This document shows, piece by piece, positions 45,758 to 53,907 of a stretch of 64,000 nt of DNA. This DNA is from Scatolibacter rhodanostii (GTDB taxonomy: Bacteria; Bacillota; Clostridia; Oscillospirales; Acutalibacteraceae), in contig NZ_FZLO01000001.1 of assembly GCF_900197595.1 (NCBI RefSeq), positions 744,001 to 808,000 on the forward strand, given 5' to 3'. Each line of letters starts with the position of its first letter. Position 1 is the stretch's first letter. A program made the position numbers and the translations under genes. The notes below the pieces were generated by a model that was not told the DNA's origin, did no database searches, and was given only the letters and a program-made list of their open reading frames with translations.

Positions 45758-46630
45758 CTACTTGTTGTAAAAAATCCGATTCATTTCTTTGGCTGCCTCT
45801 TCGCATAGTTTTCGAATTTGTTCATCTTCAAAAGCCGTGCCGTACCACCACGTATGCGCGGCGACAGCTTGCCTAACCAACATGTCAATTCCACGAACAG
45901 TGGGAATTCCTTTTGCCTCTGCTTGTTTGAGCAAAAACGTTTTTTCAGGATTAAACACTGCATCAAAAACAGCAGTACAATTTTGAAGCACAGCTTCCGT
46001 TAAAGGACTGTTGTCCAAATGAGGATACATGCCCACATTGGTGGCATTAATGACAACATCAAAATGTCCAGCACTTTCTAACTTTTCATAGGGCAGACAA
46101 GTTATCTTCCCCTTACCAGTTCCTCTTCTTGCTGCAAACGCTTCAATTTCTTGTGCAATCTTCTGCGCCTTTTCTTCAGAGCTTTTACGATGTGCCAAGA
46201 CAATGTCAAAGTTCACATTCGTGTATGCCGTTTCAAACGCAATGGCCCGAGCCGTTCCGCCATTACCTAAAATCAAATTGCGTCCTGCAATGTTGATACC
46301 GGCACTCTCAATTGCGCCCAAACAACCTGCTCCATCAGTGATGTAACCCTTCATTTTCCCATCTATAATCTGAACGGTATTGACAGAGCCGAAAAGAGCC
46401 GCCTTATCATCCAGTTCATCCAAAAAAGGGATTATCGCTTCTTTATATGGAATTGTCACATTAAAAACATCAAACGTCTTGAGTTGGTTTATCTTTTCAG
46501 GTAGAGAATCAATATCTAACACTGCATATTGCATGGGTATCCCTGCAATAGAAAAAAGTCTTTCATGGATAAAGGGTGACATTGTATGGCGTATCGGATG
46601 CCCGATTACAGCCGCTTTTTGAGTTTGCAT
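45758..46630 (-). CDS. aroE: Shikimate dehydrogenase
   Basis: A 290-aa NADP-dependent enzyme reducing 3-dehydroshikimate to shikimate. The substrate motif GHPIRHTMSPFIH, the catalytic Lys in NVTIPYKEAI, the dinucleotide loop LGNGGTARAIAFE and NATNVGMYPH are present. ATG follows GGAGGG. A minus-strand promoter may overlap the acpP promoter about 70 nt upstream. Confidence 0.95.
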   Translation of the reverse strand: MQTQKAAVIGHPIRHTMSPFIHERLFSIAGIPMQYAVLDIDSLPEKINQLKTFDVFNVTIPYKEAIIPFLDELDDKAALFGSVNTVQIIDGKMKGYITDGAGCLGAIESAGINIAGRNLILGNGGTARAIAFETAYTNVNFDIVLAHRKSSEEKAQKIAQEIEAFAARRGTGKGKITCLPYEKLESAGHFDVVINATNVGMYPHLDNSPLTEAVLQNCTAVFDAVFNPEKTFLLKQAEAKGIPTVRGIDMLVRQAVAAHTWWYGTAFEDEQIRKLCEEAAKEMNRIFYNK

Positions 46631-46697
46631 CGTAAGCCCTCCGCCTATTCTCTTACTGCTTTAAATCTGCAATAAAAGAATTTTTTAAATTTTTGTA

Positions 46698-46726
46698 TTG
46701 ACAAACCATGCAGTAGTCAATAAAAT
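46698..46726 (+). promoter_or_regulatory. Promoter of acpP
   Basis: TTGACA (46698-46703), 17-nt spacer, TAAAAT (46721-46726). On the opposite strand TTGACT, 17 nt and TACAAA occupy nearly the same DNA and could serve aroE. The acpP leader would be about 140 nt. Confidence 0.65.
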
Positions 46727-46875
46727 GTATTTGAACGACACGGCATGTGCCGAAAATATTTTCCGTCATTGTTATAAATTCTATCATAACTGCGAAAATT
46801 TGTCCATATAATACGGATAAGAAATGCAGACTTCGGAAAACAGTCTTTCACAACATATATTAGGAGGATATTCAA

Positions 46876-47109
46876 ATGGTATTAGAAAAAGTTAAAGCAA
46901 TTTTGAGCGAACAGTTCGATGTAGAGGAAGATACTATCACTGCTGATTCCACTCTGGCTGACGATTTAGGTGCTGATTCTCTCGACGTTGTCGACTTGCT
47001 TATGACTATCGAAGATGAGTTTGAAGTTGAAGTTCCGGACACGGAAGTTGAAAACATCAAAACTGTCGGCGATCTCGTTTCTTACATTGAAGGTCATCAG
47101 TCTATCTAA
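46876..47109 (+). CDS. acpP: Acyl carrier protein
   Basis: A 77-aa fatty acid synthesis carrier. The phosphopantetheine-bearing Ser is in GADSLDVVDLLM (near residue 36). It is acidic and helical, as usual. ATG follows TAGGAGGATATTC. It is monocistronic rather than in a fab cluster, with a long leader and a structured terminator. Confidence 0.96.
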   Translation: MVLEKVKAILSEQFDVEEDTITADSTLADDLGADSLDVVDLLMTIEDEFEVEVPDTEVENIKTVGDLVSYIEGHQSI

Positions 47110-47141
47110 GAACGTAATGTCCAGTTTGTTTTTATAATTTT

Positions 47142-47226
47142 GACACCTTTCCGCGCTTTTGGGCGTCGGTTGTGTTTGGTTTTGTTTTTCACAGCAAACC
47201 TTTCACATAGCGAGGGTGTCTTTTTT
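47142..47226 (+). terminator. Large branched terminator after acpP
   Basis: GACACC (47142-47147) pairs with GGTGTC (47215-47220), extended by G-T and A-T pairs, and is followed directly by TTTTTT. The 67-nt interior can fold into smaller arms (for example GGTT...AACC), making it much larger than the other terminators here. Confidence 0.6.
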
Positions 47227-47227
47227 C

Positions 47228-47256
47228 TTGCAAAAAAATGAACAGCGGTATATAAT
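47228..47256 (+). promoter_or_regulatory. Promoter of proS
   Basis: TTGCAA (47228-47233), 17-nt spacer, perfect TATAAT (47251-47256). The start site should be near 47263. Confidence 0.7.
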
Positions 47257-47269
47257 AAACCGAATACAT

Positions 47270-47286
47270 ACCACCTATTAGGTGGT
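47270..47286. promoter_or_regulatory. Perfect palindrome in the proS leader
   Basis: ACCACCTA-T-TAGGTGGT, 8-bp arms about 7-23 nt after the predicted transcription start. It fits an operator or an mRNA-stabilising 5' hairpin. No T-box features were found. Confidence 0.6.
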
Positions 47287-47321
47287 TTATAACGATATAG
47301 TTTCAAGAAAGGGTTGTTTTT

Positions 47322-48761
47322 ATGGCAGAGCAAAAAAAGATGGTCAATGATATCACCTCTATGGACGTTGACTTCTCTAAATGGTACACCGACATTGTCA
47401 AAAAGGCCGAGCTGATGGACTATTCCAGCGTGAAAGGATGTATGATTCTCCAGCCATATGGCTATGCTATTTGGGAAAACATACAAAGTGACCTTGATAA
47501 GCGCTTTAAAGAAACTGGCGTACAAAATGTCTATATGCCTCTTCTTATTCCAGAAAGCTTACTTCAAAAAGAAAAAGACCATGTTGCCGGATTCGCCCCT
47601 GAAGTGGCTTGGGTCACTCATGGCGGAGCTGAAAAATTATCAGAAAGACTCTGCATCAGACCAACCAGTGAAGTTCTTTTCTGCGAACACTACGAAAAAA
47701 TCATTAAATCCTATCGTGATTTGCCTAAGCTTTATAATCAGTGGTGCTCGGTTCTGCGCTGGGAAAAAACCACTCGTCCGTTCTTGCGTTCTTCCGAATT
47801 CCTCTGGCAAGAAGGTCACACCATGCACGAAACTGCTGAAGAAGCACAGGAAGAAACATTGCGTATGCTTCATGTTTATAATGACTTCTTCCGTGAAACA
47901 CTGGCAATCCCTGCTGTTATCGGCAAAAAAACCGAAAAAGAGAAATTTGCCGGTGCCGTTTCCACCTATACAATTGAACCTATGATGCACAACGGTGTTG
48001 CTCTGCAAGGCGGAACTTCTCACTATTTCGGTGATGGCTTCGCTAAGAGCTTTGGCATTACTTTCACTGGTCGTGACAACACACAGCAGCACCCTCACCA
48101 GACTTCATGGGGCGTTTCAACCCGTATGATTGGTGCGGTGATTATGGTTCACGGCGACAACAACGGGCTTGTTATGCCTCCGAAAATTGCTCCTATTCAG
48201 CTTGCTATTGTTCCTGTCGCTCAGCACAAAGAAGGTGTTTTGGAGAAAGCGAACGAGCTCTATTCACAGCTTGCTAAAAACTTCCGTGTGAAGCTTGACG
48301 ACAGTGATAACAGCCCTGGTTGGAAATTTGCACAATATGAAATGCAAGGTGTTCCGCTTCGTTTGGAAATCGGTCCAAAAGACATTGAAAAAAATCAATG
48401 CGTGTTGGTCCGCCGTGATAACAGAGAAAAAATCTTTGTTTCTTTAGATAACCTTGAAGAAGAAATTAACAAAGCCTTGCAAGCTGTGCATGATGCGCTC
48501 TATCAGCGTGCACTTGAAAACCTGCAAAGCAAGACTTTTATCGCCAAAAACCACGAAGAATTTTTGAATACTGCTGAAAATAAACCCGGCTTTATCAAGG
48601 CTATGTGGTGCGGTGACAGCGCTTGTGAAGATAAGTTAAAAGATGAAACAGGCGGTGTTAAATCTCGCTGTATTCCATTTGAAGAGGAACATTTGGCAGA
48701 CACCTGCGTCTGCTGCGGCAAACCTGCTAAACACATGGTTTATTGGGGAAAACAGTATTGA
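47322..48761 (+). CDS. proS: Prolyl-tRNA synthetase, short (archaeal/eukaryotic-like) type
   Basis: A 479-aa class II enzyme charging tRNA-Pro. It lacks the editing insertion of the long bacterial type and ends in the Tyr typical of the short type (MVYWGKQY). Motif 2 lies around [21 protein letters not shown] (in part [11 protein letters not shown]), with RPTSEV and QEGHTMH. The C-terminal domain carries CGKP and CVCC cysteines that could bind zinc. ATG follows AAAGGG. A small membrane-protein gene overlaps its stop. Confidence 0.96.
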   Translation: MAEQKKMVNDITSMDVDFSKWYTDIVKKAELMDYSSVKGCMILQPYGYAIWENIQSDLDKRFKETGVQNVYMPLLIPESLLQKEKDHVAGFAPEVAWVTHGGAEKLSERLCIRPTSEVLFCEHYEKIIKSYRDLPKLYNQWCSVLRWEKTTRPFLRSSEFLWQEGHTMHETAEEAQEETLRMLHVYNDFFRETLAIPAVIGKKTEKEKFAGAVSTYTIEPMMHNGVALQGGTSHYFGDGFAKSFGITFTGRDNTQQHPHQTSWGVSTRMIGAVIMVHGDNNGLVMPPKIAPIQLAIVPVAQHKEGVLEKANELYSQLAKNFRVKLDDSDNSPGWKFAQYEMQGVPLRLEIGPKDIEKNQCVLVRRDNREKIFVSLDNLEEEINKALQAVHDALYQRALENLQSKTFIAKNHEEFLNTAENKPGFIKAMWCGDSACEDKLKDETGGVKSRCIPFEEEHLADTCVCCGKPAKHMVYWGKQY

Positions 48762-49150
48762 TAGCAAGAACAACCAGCCTCAAAAAATGCTTATTTGCTA
48801 GCAATATAATATTATTGGCTTGGTTTTTCTTGGATATGACAGGGGTTACTGTAGGCAGTTTTAATCTTGTAGAGTCTGCTTGGAAAGAGGACGGAATATT
48901 TTTTACTATTTATGCAGGCATTCTTTTTCTGTTCATAAAAAAAGAAAAAATAGGAAAATACTTTTTATCGGGTTGGCTAACCATGTGGATGGCAACACAA
49001 TTTTTTTCACATTGGTTTTACACGATATTTGGTGCTAGCGAAAAGAAATTAACAGCGTATAATCAACTTTTTGGCGGTACCTACCGTTTCCTCCCTGCTT
49101 CTGATTCTCTACTAATTCCCGATTTTTATCATATTATCTTACATTTTTAA
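48758..49150 (+). CDS. Small membrane protein, apparently truncated at its C-terminus
   Basis: A 130-aa hydrophobic protein with at least three membrane segments ([44 protein letters not shown]). TTG at 48758 overlaps the proS stop (TTGA) after GGGGA. The reading frame hits TAA at 49148-49150, right after [11 protein letters not shown]. The same frame then continues without interruption for 20 hydrophobic codons to TGA at 49211-49213. The continuation reads like a lost last membrane helix. It may be a recent nonsense mutation. The function is unknown. Confidence 0.65.
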   Translation: MIARTTSLKKCLFASNIILLAWFFLDMTGVTVGSFNLVESAWKEDGIFFTIYAGILFLFIKKEKIGKYFLSGWLTMWMATQFFSHWFYTIFGASEKKLTAYNQLFGGTYRFLPASDSLLIPDFYHIILHF

Positions 49151-49238
49151 ATTTTATTTGCCTTAATTAGCTCTATTGTTTATCTTATTCAATCTTGCAA
49201 AAAGTCGGCATGACATTAGCCATAAAACAATTTACAGA

Positions 49239-49271
49239 GAAACAGCAGAATCATTCTGTTGTTTCTTTTTT
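49239..49271 (+). terminator. Terminator of the proS unit
   Basis: GAAACAGCAGAA (49239-49250) pairs with TTCTGTTGTTTC (49254-49265, one G-T pair) around a 3-nt loop, then TTTTTT. It lies in a 353-nt spacer that also holds the next promoter. Confidence 0.92.
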
Positions 49272-49485
49272 GCTTATCTCTCAAAGTCATTTTATCAATT
49301 CCTATAATTTTTTTATCTACTGCGCTATTGCTATCTTGATAAAATCAATTCCGGCAAATTTTCTTTTTCACTATAATTCATCTTCCCTTATATACTTTTA
49401 GAAAAAGCCTTTCACACTTAACCCTCTATTTACGTTTTACCTAAAAATGCGTCGAAAACTTTTCTGACCAGTTGTGCTTTTTCCC

Positions 49486-49514
49486 TTTACTTTTTCTAGA
49501 GTTTGTACTAAAAT
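49486..49514 (+). promoter_or_regulatory. Promoter of the oxidoreductase/isomerase pair
   Basis: TTTACT (49486-49491), 17-nt spacer, TAAAAT (49509-49514). The -35 is weak, so activation may be needed. Confidence 0.5.
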
Positions 49515-49566
49515 GTAAGCGATATACAAAAACATGCCTCGGGCATGAATTATAGGAGGAGTACCA

Positions 49567-50685
49567 ATGGCTAAACTAAAAATTGGTTTCATCGGATGCG
49601 GCGGAATCGCCAACGGAAAACATTTTCCGGGTATGAAACAACAAGAGGAATTCGTGGATATGGTTGCATTCTGTGACTTAATCCCTGAAAGAGCAGAAAA
49701 AGCAGCAAAAGAATATGGCACAGAAGATGCTAAAGTCTACACAGATTATCATGAACTGCTGGCAGACCCATCTATCGATGCTGTACATGTTTTAACCCCA
49801 AACATCGCTCACTGCGAAATCACTGTTGCTGCTCTAGAAGCTGGCAAAAATGTTCTTTGTGAGAAACCAATGGCTGCTACTGAAGCAGACGCTAAAAAAA
49901 TGTTAGAAGCTAGAGATAAATCTGGCAAACTTTTGACCATCGGTTATCAGTATCGCCATTTCCCCATCAACCAAATTGCTAAAAAAGTAATTGATGATGG
50001 ACATCTAGGTGACATCTATTATGCAGAAGCTACATACCTTCGCCGCAGAGGCGTTCCTACATGGGGTGTGTTCACTGACAAATCTAAACAAGGCGGCGGC
50101 CCATTGATTGATATCGGTACCCATGCTCTTGATTACGCTTTGTTTGCTATGAACAACTATGAGCCTGAATATGTTGTTGGAACTGCTTTTGAGAAACTTG
50201 GCCGTTTGCTAGATGGCGAACATCAAGGTCAAACTCATAACGGCAGCCCTAACTACTGGAATAACGAAACTTTTGAAGTAGAAGATTCCGCTGTTGGCCA
50301 TATCAAAATGAAAAACGGTGCTGTTATCAATCTTCGTGCTTCTTGGGCCATTAACATGGCTGAAGGTGCTGGCGCAAATAACGAAGCAACTGCTTTGTTC
50401 GTCGGTACAAAAGGCGGCGTTGACACTATTGATCAGGTTGTGCGTTTGAACCACGTTGTTGCCGGACAACAGTCTGTCACTCAGGTTGGTCAAAAAATCG
50501 CTCCTTATATTCCTGGCTATAGCCAAGGCCCAGCCCCTGTTTCTTTAGAAGCTGAATATTGGGTTAAAGCGCTGAGAGGCGAGTCTGATCTATTTGTTAC
50601 AGCAGACCAAGCTTATGTCGTCACAAAAATTCTTGATGGCATTTATGAATCTTCCAAAACAGGCAAGCCCGTCTATTTTGATTGA
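49567..50685 (+). CDS. Gfo/Idh/MocA-family oxidoreductase
   Basis: A 372-aa dehydrogenase with an N-terminal NAD(P)-binding GFIGCGGIANGKHF, EKPMAATEA near residue 99 (the EKP signature) and DIGTHALDYALF near 180. It is probably an inositol- or sugar-type dehydrogenase. It is followed by an isomerase/epimerase gene whose start lies 11 nt after its stop. That pairing is typical of polyol and sugar-derivative catabolism. ATG follows AGGAGG. Confidence 0.92.
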   Translation: MAKLKIGFIGCGGIANGKHFPGMKQQEEFVDMVAFCDLIPERAEKAAKEYGTEDAKVYTDYHELLADPSIDAVHVLTPNIAHCEITVAALEAGKNVLCEKPMAATEADAKKMLEARDKSGKLLTIGYQYRHFPINQIAKKVIDDGHLGDIYYAEATYLRRRGVPTWGVFTDKSKQGGGPLIDIGTHALDYALFAMNNYEPEYVVGTAFEKLGRLLDGEHQGQTHNGSPNYWNNETFEVEDSAVGHIKMKNGAVINLRASWAINMAEGAGANNEATALFVGTKGGVDTIDQVVRLNHVVAGQQSVTQVGQKIAPYIPGYSQGPAPVSLEAEYWVKALRGESDLFVTADQAYVVTKILDGIYESSKTGKPVYFD

Positions 50686-50696
50686 GGGTGCGGCTT

Positions 50697-51548
50697 ATGA
50701 ATCAGATTCATGTACAATTATATTCTTTCGGTTGGGACAGCCCTTTAAATGTTATCGATCGCATTCGAGCTGCCGCTGAAATCGGTTTTACTGGTGTTGA
50801 GTTCGCCGGTGGGTACGATGATATTCCTGCAGAAGAAATTAAAAAAGTTTTAGATGAAACTGGATTAAAAGCTACTTCTGCTCACGTTGGTTTGGACAAA
50901 ATGGAAAGAGACATTCCATACCTTGCTAAACTAGGCGTGAAATATGTCATTTGCCCTGGTGCTCCTTTTAATACTGCTGAAGAAGCAAAAGAAGTGGCTG
51001 ATGATTTAAATCGATTGGGCAAGCTTGCTGCACAGTACGGCATTAAAACAGGATTTCATAACCACACCAATGAATTTTACAAAGTCGATGGCAAATATCT
51101 CATGGATCATCTCATCGAGAACAGTGACCCAGACTATGTTGAATTTGAAATTGATTGCGGTTGGGCATCTGCAGCAGGATTAAATCCTGTTGACTATATT
51201 AATGCACACGCTGGCAGAATTTGTGCCATTCATATCAAAGAGAACGGTGATGTGATTGGTGCTGAAAAGCCAAGCTCTCGTCATGAAAAAGGTGACAATC
51301 ATAAATTTGAGCTAGATGAAGACGGTAAGCCAATTATTCCGCCTGAATTCCTCAAAATGATGGAAGAACGCGACAAGCTTAACTGTGCACAAGGTCAAGG
51401 TATTGTTGACTGGAAAGCCGTTAAAGCAGCTGCGGATAACCAAAAAGATGATGTTATCTATGTAGTTGAGCGTGAAGCTAACTATGGCGATATGGATAGA
51501 ATTTCTTGCTTAAAAGAAGATATTGCTTGGATTCGTGAGAATCTGTAA
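50697..51548 (+). CDS. Sugar phosphate isomerase/epimerase-like TIM barrel
   Basis: A 283-aa AP-endonuclease-2/xylose-isomerase-like barrel, the IolE/IolH-type superfamily. Metal-site segments are visible in FHNHTNEF, EFEIDCGWASAAG, CAIHIKENGD and VVEREANYG. It starts at ATG 50697 after GAGGGTG. It forms a two-gene unit with the dehydrogenase upstream; the exact substrate is unknown. Confidence 0.9.
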   Translation: MNQIHVQLYSFGWDSPLNVIDRIRAAAEIGFTGVEFAGGYDDIPAEEIKKVLDETGLKATSAHVGLDKMERDIPYLAKLGVKYVICPGAPFNTAEEAKEVADDLNRLGKLAAQYGIKTGFHNHTNEFYKVDGKYLMDHLIENSDPDYVEFEIDCGWASAAGLNPVDYINAHAGRICAIHIKENGDVIGAEKPSSRHEKGDNHKFELDEDGKPIIPPEFLKMMEERDKLNCAQGQGIVDWKAVKAAADNQKDDVIYVVEREANYGDMDRISCLKEDIAWIRENL

Positions 51549-51570
51549 GTGCAGTAAATAGAATCACAAA

Positions 51571-51622
51571 TAAAAGAAGAATGGTCTGACATATTGTCAA
51601 GACCATTCTTCTTTTATTTTAG
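51571..51622. terminator. Bidirectional terminator after the isomerase
   Basis: An 18-bp stem (AAAAGAAGAATGGTCTGAC with its near-complement at 51599-51617), with T runs on both sides; it also ends the converging acetyltransferase transcript. Confidence 0.93.
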
Positions 51623-51695
51623 CAACAAATTAAAAAGTCTAACACGGTAATAGTTTTTTAATCAAAGAAGCTAGAGATTGCTGAAAAGTATTCTG

Positions 51696-52133
51696 CTAAA
51701 ACTTCTTAATAAAATTAAGCTGTTCTTTTTTATTCTCATAGCCGCAAGTCATATAAAACTGGTGAGCTTTTGTTCTGGTGCTGCCAGATACCAACCTGAC
51801 CCCTGCACAGCCACAATTTTTTGCCCAGCTTTCAATCGCCCCAAGCAATTTTGTGCCGATACCTTGTTGTTTAAATTGTTTTTTAACGGCAATTCCCATA
51901 ATATTTTTGAGAGAATCCGAGTAAATTAAGTCGTGACTATTTGCATGAATGTAGCCAACAATCTCACCTTCACTGATTGCAACTAATATACAGTGAGATG
52001 TGTCCGCCAGTAATATCTGCATTCTCTGCCGTGTCTTTTCTAAATCATAGGTATATCCCATTTCATCACAGTTCAATTGATAAATGGCTTCACTATCTTC
52101 CAGAGTAGCACCGCGAATCAAAATATCACCCAT
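51696..52133 (-). CDS. GNAT-family N-acetyltransferase
   Basis: A 145-aa acetyltransferase. The acetyl-CoA loop is KQQGIGTKLL near residue 92, after MGIAVKKQF. The N-terminus starts ILIRGATLEDSEAIYQL, a standard family start, and the C-terminus ends FYMTCGYENKK. The acceptor is unknown. ATG at 52133 follows GGAGTGA. It lies 27 nt after the binding-protein fusion gene and may be co-transcribed with it. Confidence 0.9.
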   Translation of the reverse strand: MGDILIRGATLEDSEAIYQLNCDEMGYTYDLEKTRQRMQILLADTSHCILVAISEGEIVGYIHANSHDLIYSDSLKNIMGIAVKKQFKQQGIGTKLLGAIESWAKNCGCAGVRLVSGSTRTKAHQFYMTCGYENKKEQLNFIKKF

Positions 52134-52160
52134 CGTATTTCACTCCATTATGCTAACAAG

Positions 52161-53474
52161 TTATTCAGCCTCTGCATCTGCTGAAGCTGTACTTTCGCTT
52201 GTCGATTCATTCGAATTCGGCACAGCGCTTTCTGAAAACAATTTTTGCTGTGTCTCATTGTCAGCTACACCTGTAACCGGAAGAGAATTGGCTTTTTGAA
52301 AAGCTCCTACCGCTTCTTTTGTATAATCGCCATAAGTTCCGTCAAAACTGACTGTCAAATAATGAAGTTCTGAAAGGCGATTTTGCATGGCAAGCACTTC
52401 ATCTTGCTTATCTGTGGCATTGGCATCTAGTGTTTCATAAGTTTTTTGTGATTGACTGGATAATGTTTCTGCTGCTTTCTTTTCAATATCTTTTGTAGGA
52501 TCTGTTACCTCAGCAGATTGTTCATCAGAAAGCTCTGGGAATGCATATTCGGCCATATCCGTAGTAACCGTAATAATGCTTCTACCCTGCCACTGCAATA
52601 AAATAGGATCAATCTCAAATACTCTTCCGGATTTTACTGCTGATAAAGAAGAAAAATCTGCATTTGATTTCATCTGTTCTTTTAGACCGGGAGCACAAAA
52701 AATCACTTCAGGATTTGAGGTCTTTATCACTTGCAAGTTATAAGGAACCTCTGTTTTATTTTCGCCCCATTTATAGGAGCTTTGATCAGCGCCTTGAGAA
52801 GGGAAAATGTTGGTCAATCCAGCGTACTCCATTGTTAAAGACGCAAAATCAGTACCATAAACTACGTTACCTTTTAAATCATAGACATAAGCGGCTTTGG
52901 TGAAAGTCTGCTCACTCGTCAAACGTTGGATACTATCTAATATAACGAAGATTTTTTTTGCCTGCTCCACACCCAAGTCATATCCTGCACCACCGCCGGC
53001 AAATACAGAAGACATCTGTCCATACATTCTTTCATAGTCTTCGCGTCCGGTTGCCGGTGCAATCTCAACAATAGGAGCATTTACTCCGTCGAGCGCCGTA
53101 CGCTGTTCGTCTGTTAAGGTTTCTGTCAAAATCAAATCCGGTTGCACGGCATTAATCGCCTCTGCGTCGGTCTCTCCCACTTTCACAAGTTCTGTCAGCT
53201 CAACCTGCGTGGCCTGATCTGTTACAGCTGCCAGTTGATCTTCATTGCCTAAAGCAATAATAACATCAGCTAAGCTAGCAGAAAGCACCACTGCTTTTTG
53301 CGGAGCTGCGTTAATTTGAGTTTGCCCGATTACTACTGGAAACTCTCCCTGTGTCTGTGTCTTTGTACTTATCTGCTTGATAATATCTTTACATCCGCTC
53401 AGCGTAACCACGCTCATCACCAAACAAAGCGCTAACACCAGTTTTTTATAAACATTTCTCATTTGCTTTTTCAT
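52161..53474 (-). CDS. BtuF/FhuD-like binding lipoprotein fused to a peptidoglycan-binding domain
   Basis: A 437-aa lipoprotein (lipobox LSGCKD). Residues about 45-310 match the periplasmic binding fold for metal chelates and cobalamin (VVLSASLADVIIALGNEDQLAAV, in part ASLADVIIALGN; VGETDAEAINAVQPDLILT in part). After a linker, residues about 355-410 form a PG_binding_1 domain (MQNRLSELHYL, DGTYGDYTKEAVGAFQ). An acidic Ser-rich tail closes it. No permease or ATPase is adjacent. The wall-binding module suggests anchoring in the cell wall. Start at 53474; Met at 53462 is possible. Confidence 0.85.
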   Translation of the reverse strand: MKKQMRNVYKKLVLALCLVMSVVTLSGCKDIIKQISTKTQTQGEFPVVIGQTQINAAPQKAVVLSASLADVIIALGNEDQLAAVTDQATQVELTELVKVGETDAEAINAVQPDLILTETLTDEQRTALDGVNAPIVEIAPATGREDYERMYGQMSSVFAGGGAGYDLGVEQAKKIFVILDSIQRLTSEQTFTKAAYVYDLKGNVVYGTDFASLTMEYAGLTNIFPSQGADQSSYKWGENKTEVPYNLQVIKTSNPEVIFCAPGLKEQMKSNADFSSLSAVKSGRVFEIDPILLQWQGRSIITVTTDMAEYAFPELSDEQSAEVTDPTKDIEKKAAETLSSQSQKTYETLDANATDKQDEVLAMQNRLSELHYLTVSFDGTYGDYTKEAVGAFQKANSLPVTGVADNETQQKLFSESAVPNSNESTSESTASADAEAE

Positions 53475-53907
53475 GATAAAAGTACATCCTTTTACAAAAT
53501 AATTAAAAACGCTTTTCTATCTGACATTTTACCTCGTTATTGTCCGTTATGTCAACCTTTTCACAGGAAATCAATTAACAACTCTTTTATTCTATGTCTT
53601 AAACGCTCTCTGATCACCTCTTATTGCTCGGCTTTGCTCCTGTTTGCCGATTTAATGTGATAAACTAAAAATAATTATGATAAATCGCACAATAACTGTT
53701 ATTGCTTCAAAGTAATAATAAGCTAATGTGACGAAAATGCAAAAAAAGATGAAAAAAAAAACCAAACCACGTGCATTTGTAGTATAATAACTCACAAGAT
53801 GTATCTATATTATCTCTCTTTAGTTTAATTTTAGACTTTTTATGAAGTGAGAGATATCTGCATGGTAAAGATACAGCCACAACTTTACTTTTAGGAGGCA
53901 AACTAAT
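53475..53907. other. Divergent intergenic region of 433 nt
   Basis: Holds the promoters of the binding-protein fusion (minus) and livJ (plus). A perfect TATAAT at 53783-53788 precedes livJ, but its -35 region is poor, suggesting an activated promoter. No small ORF with convincing signals was seen. Confidence 0.6.
53526..53555 (-). promoter_or_regulatory. Promoter of the binding-protein fusion
   Basis: Minus-strand TTGACA (53550-53555), 18-nt spacer, TAAAAT (53526-53531). Confidence 0.7.

Noticed and set aside
47227-47321. T-box in front of proS
   Set aside because: No T-box consensus or terminator-antiterminator pair; the palindrome is too short and close to the start.
47106-47525. 139-aa minus-strand ORF across the acpP-proS junction
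   Set aside because: It is antisense to the proS start and promoter and has no family features.
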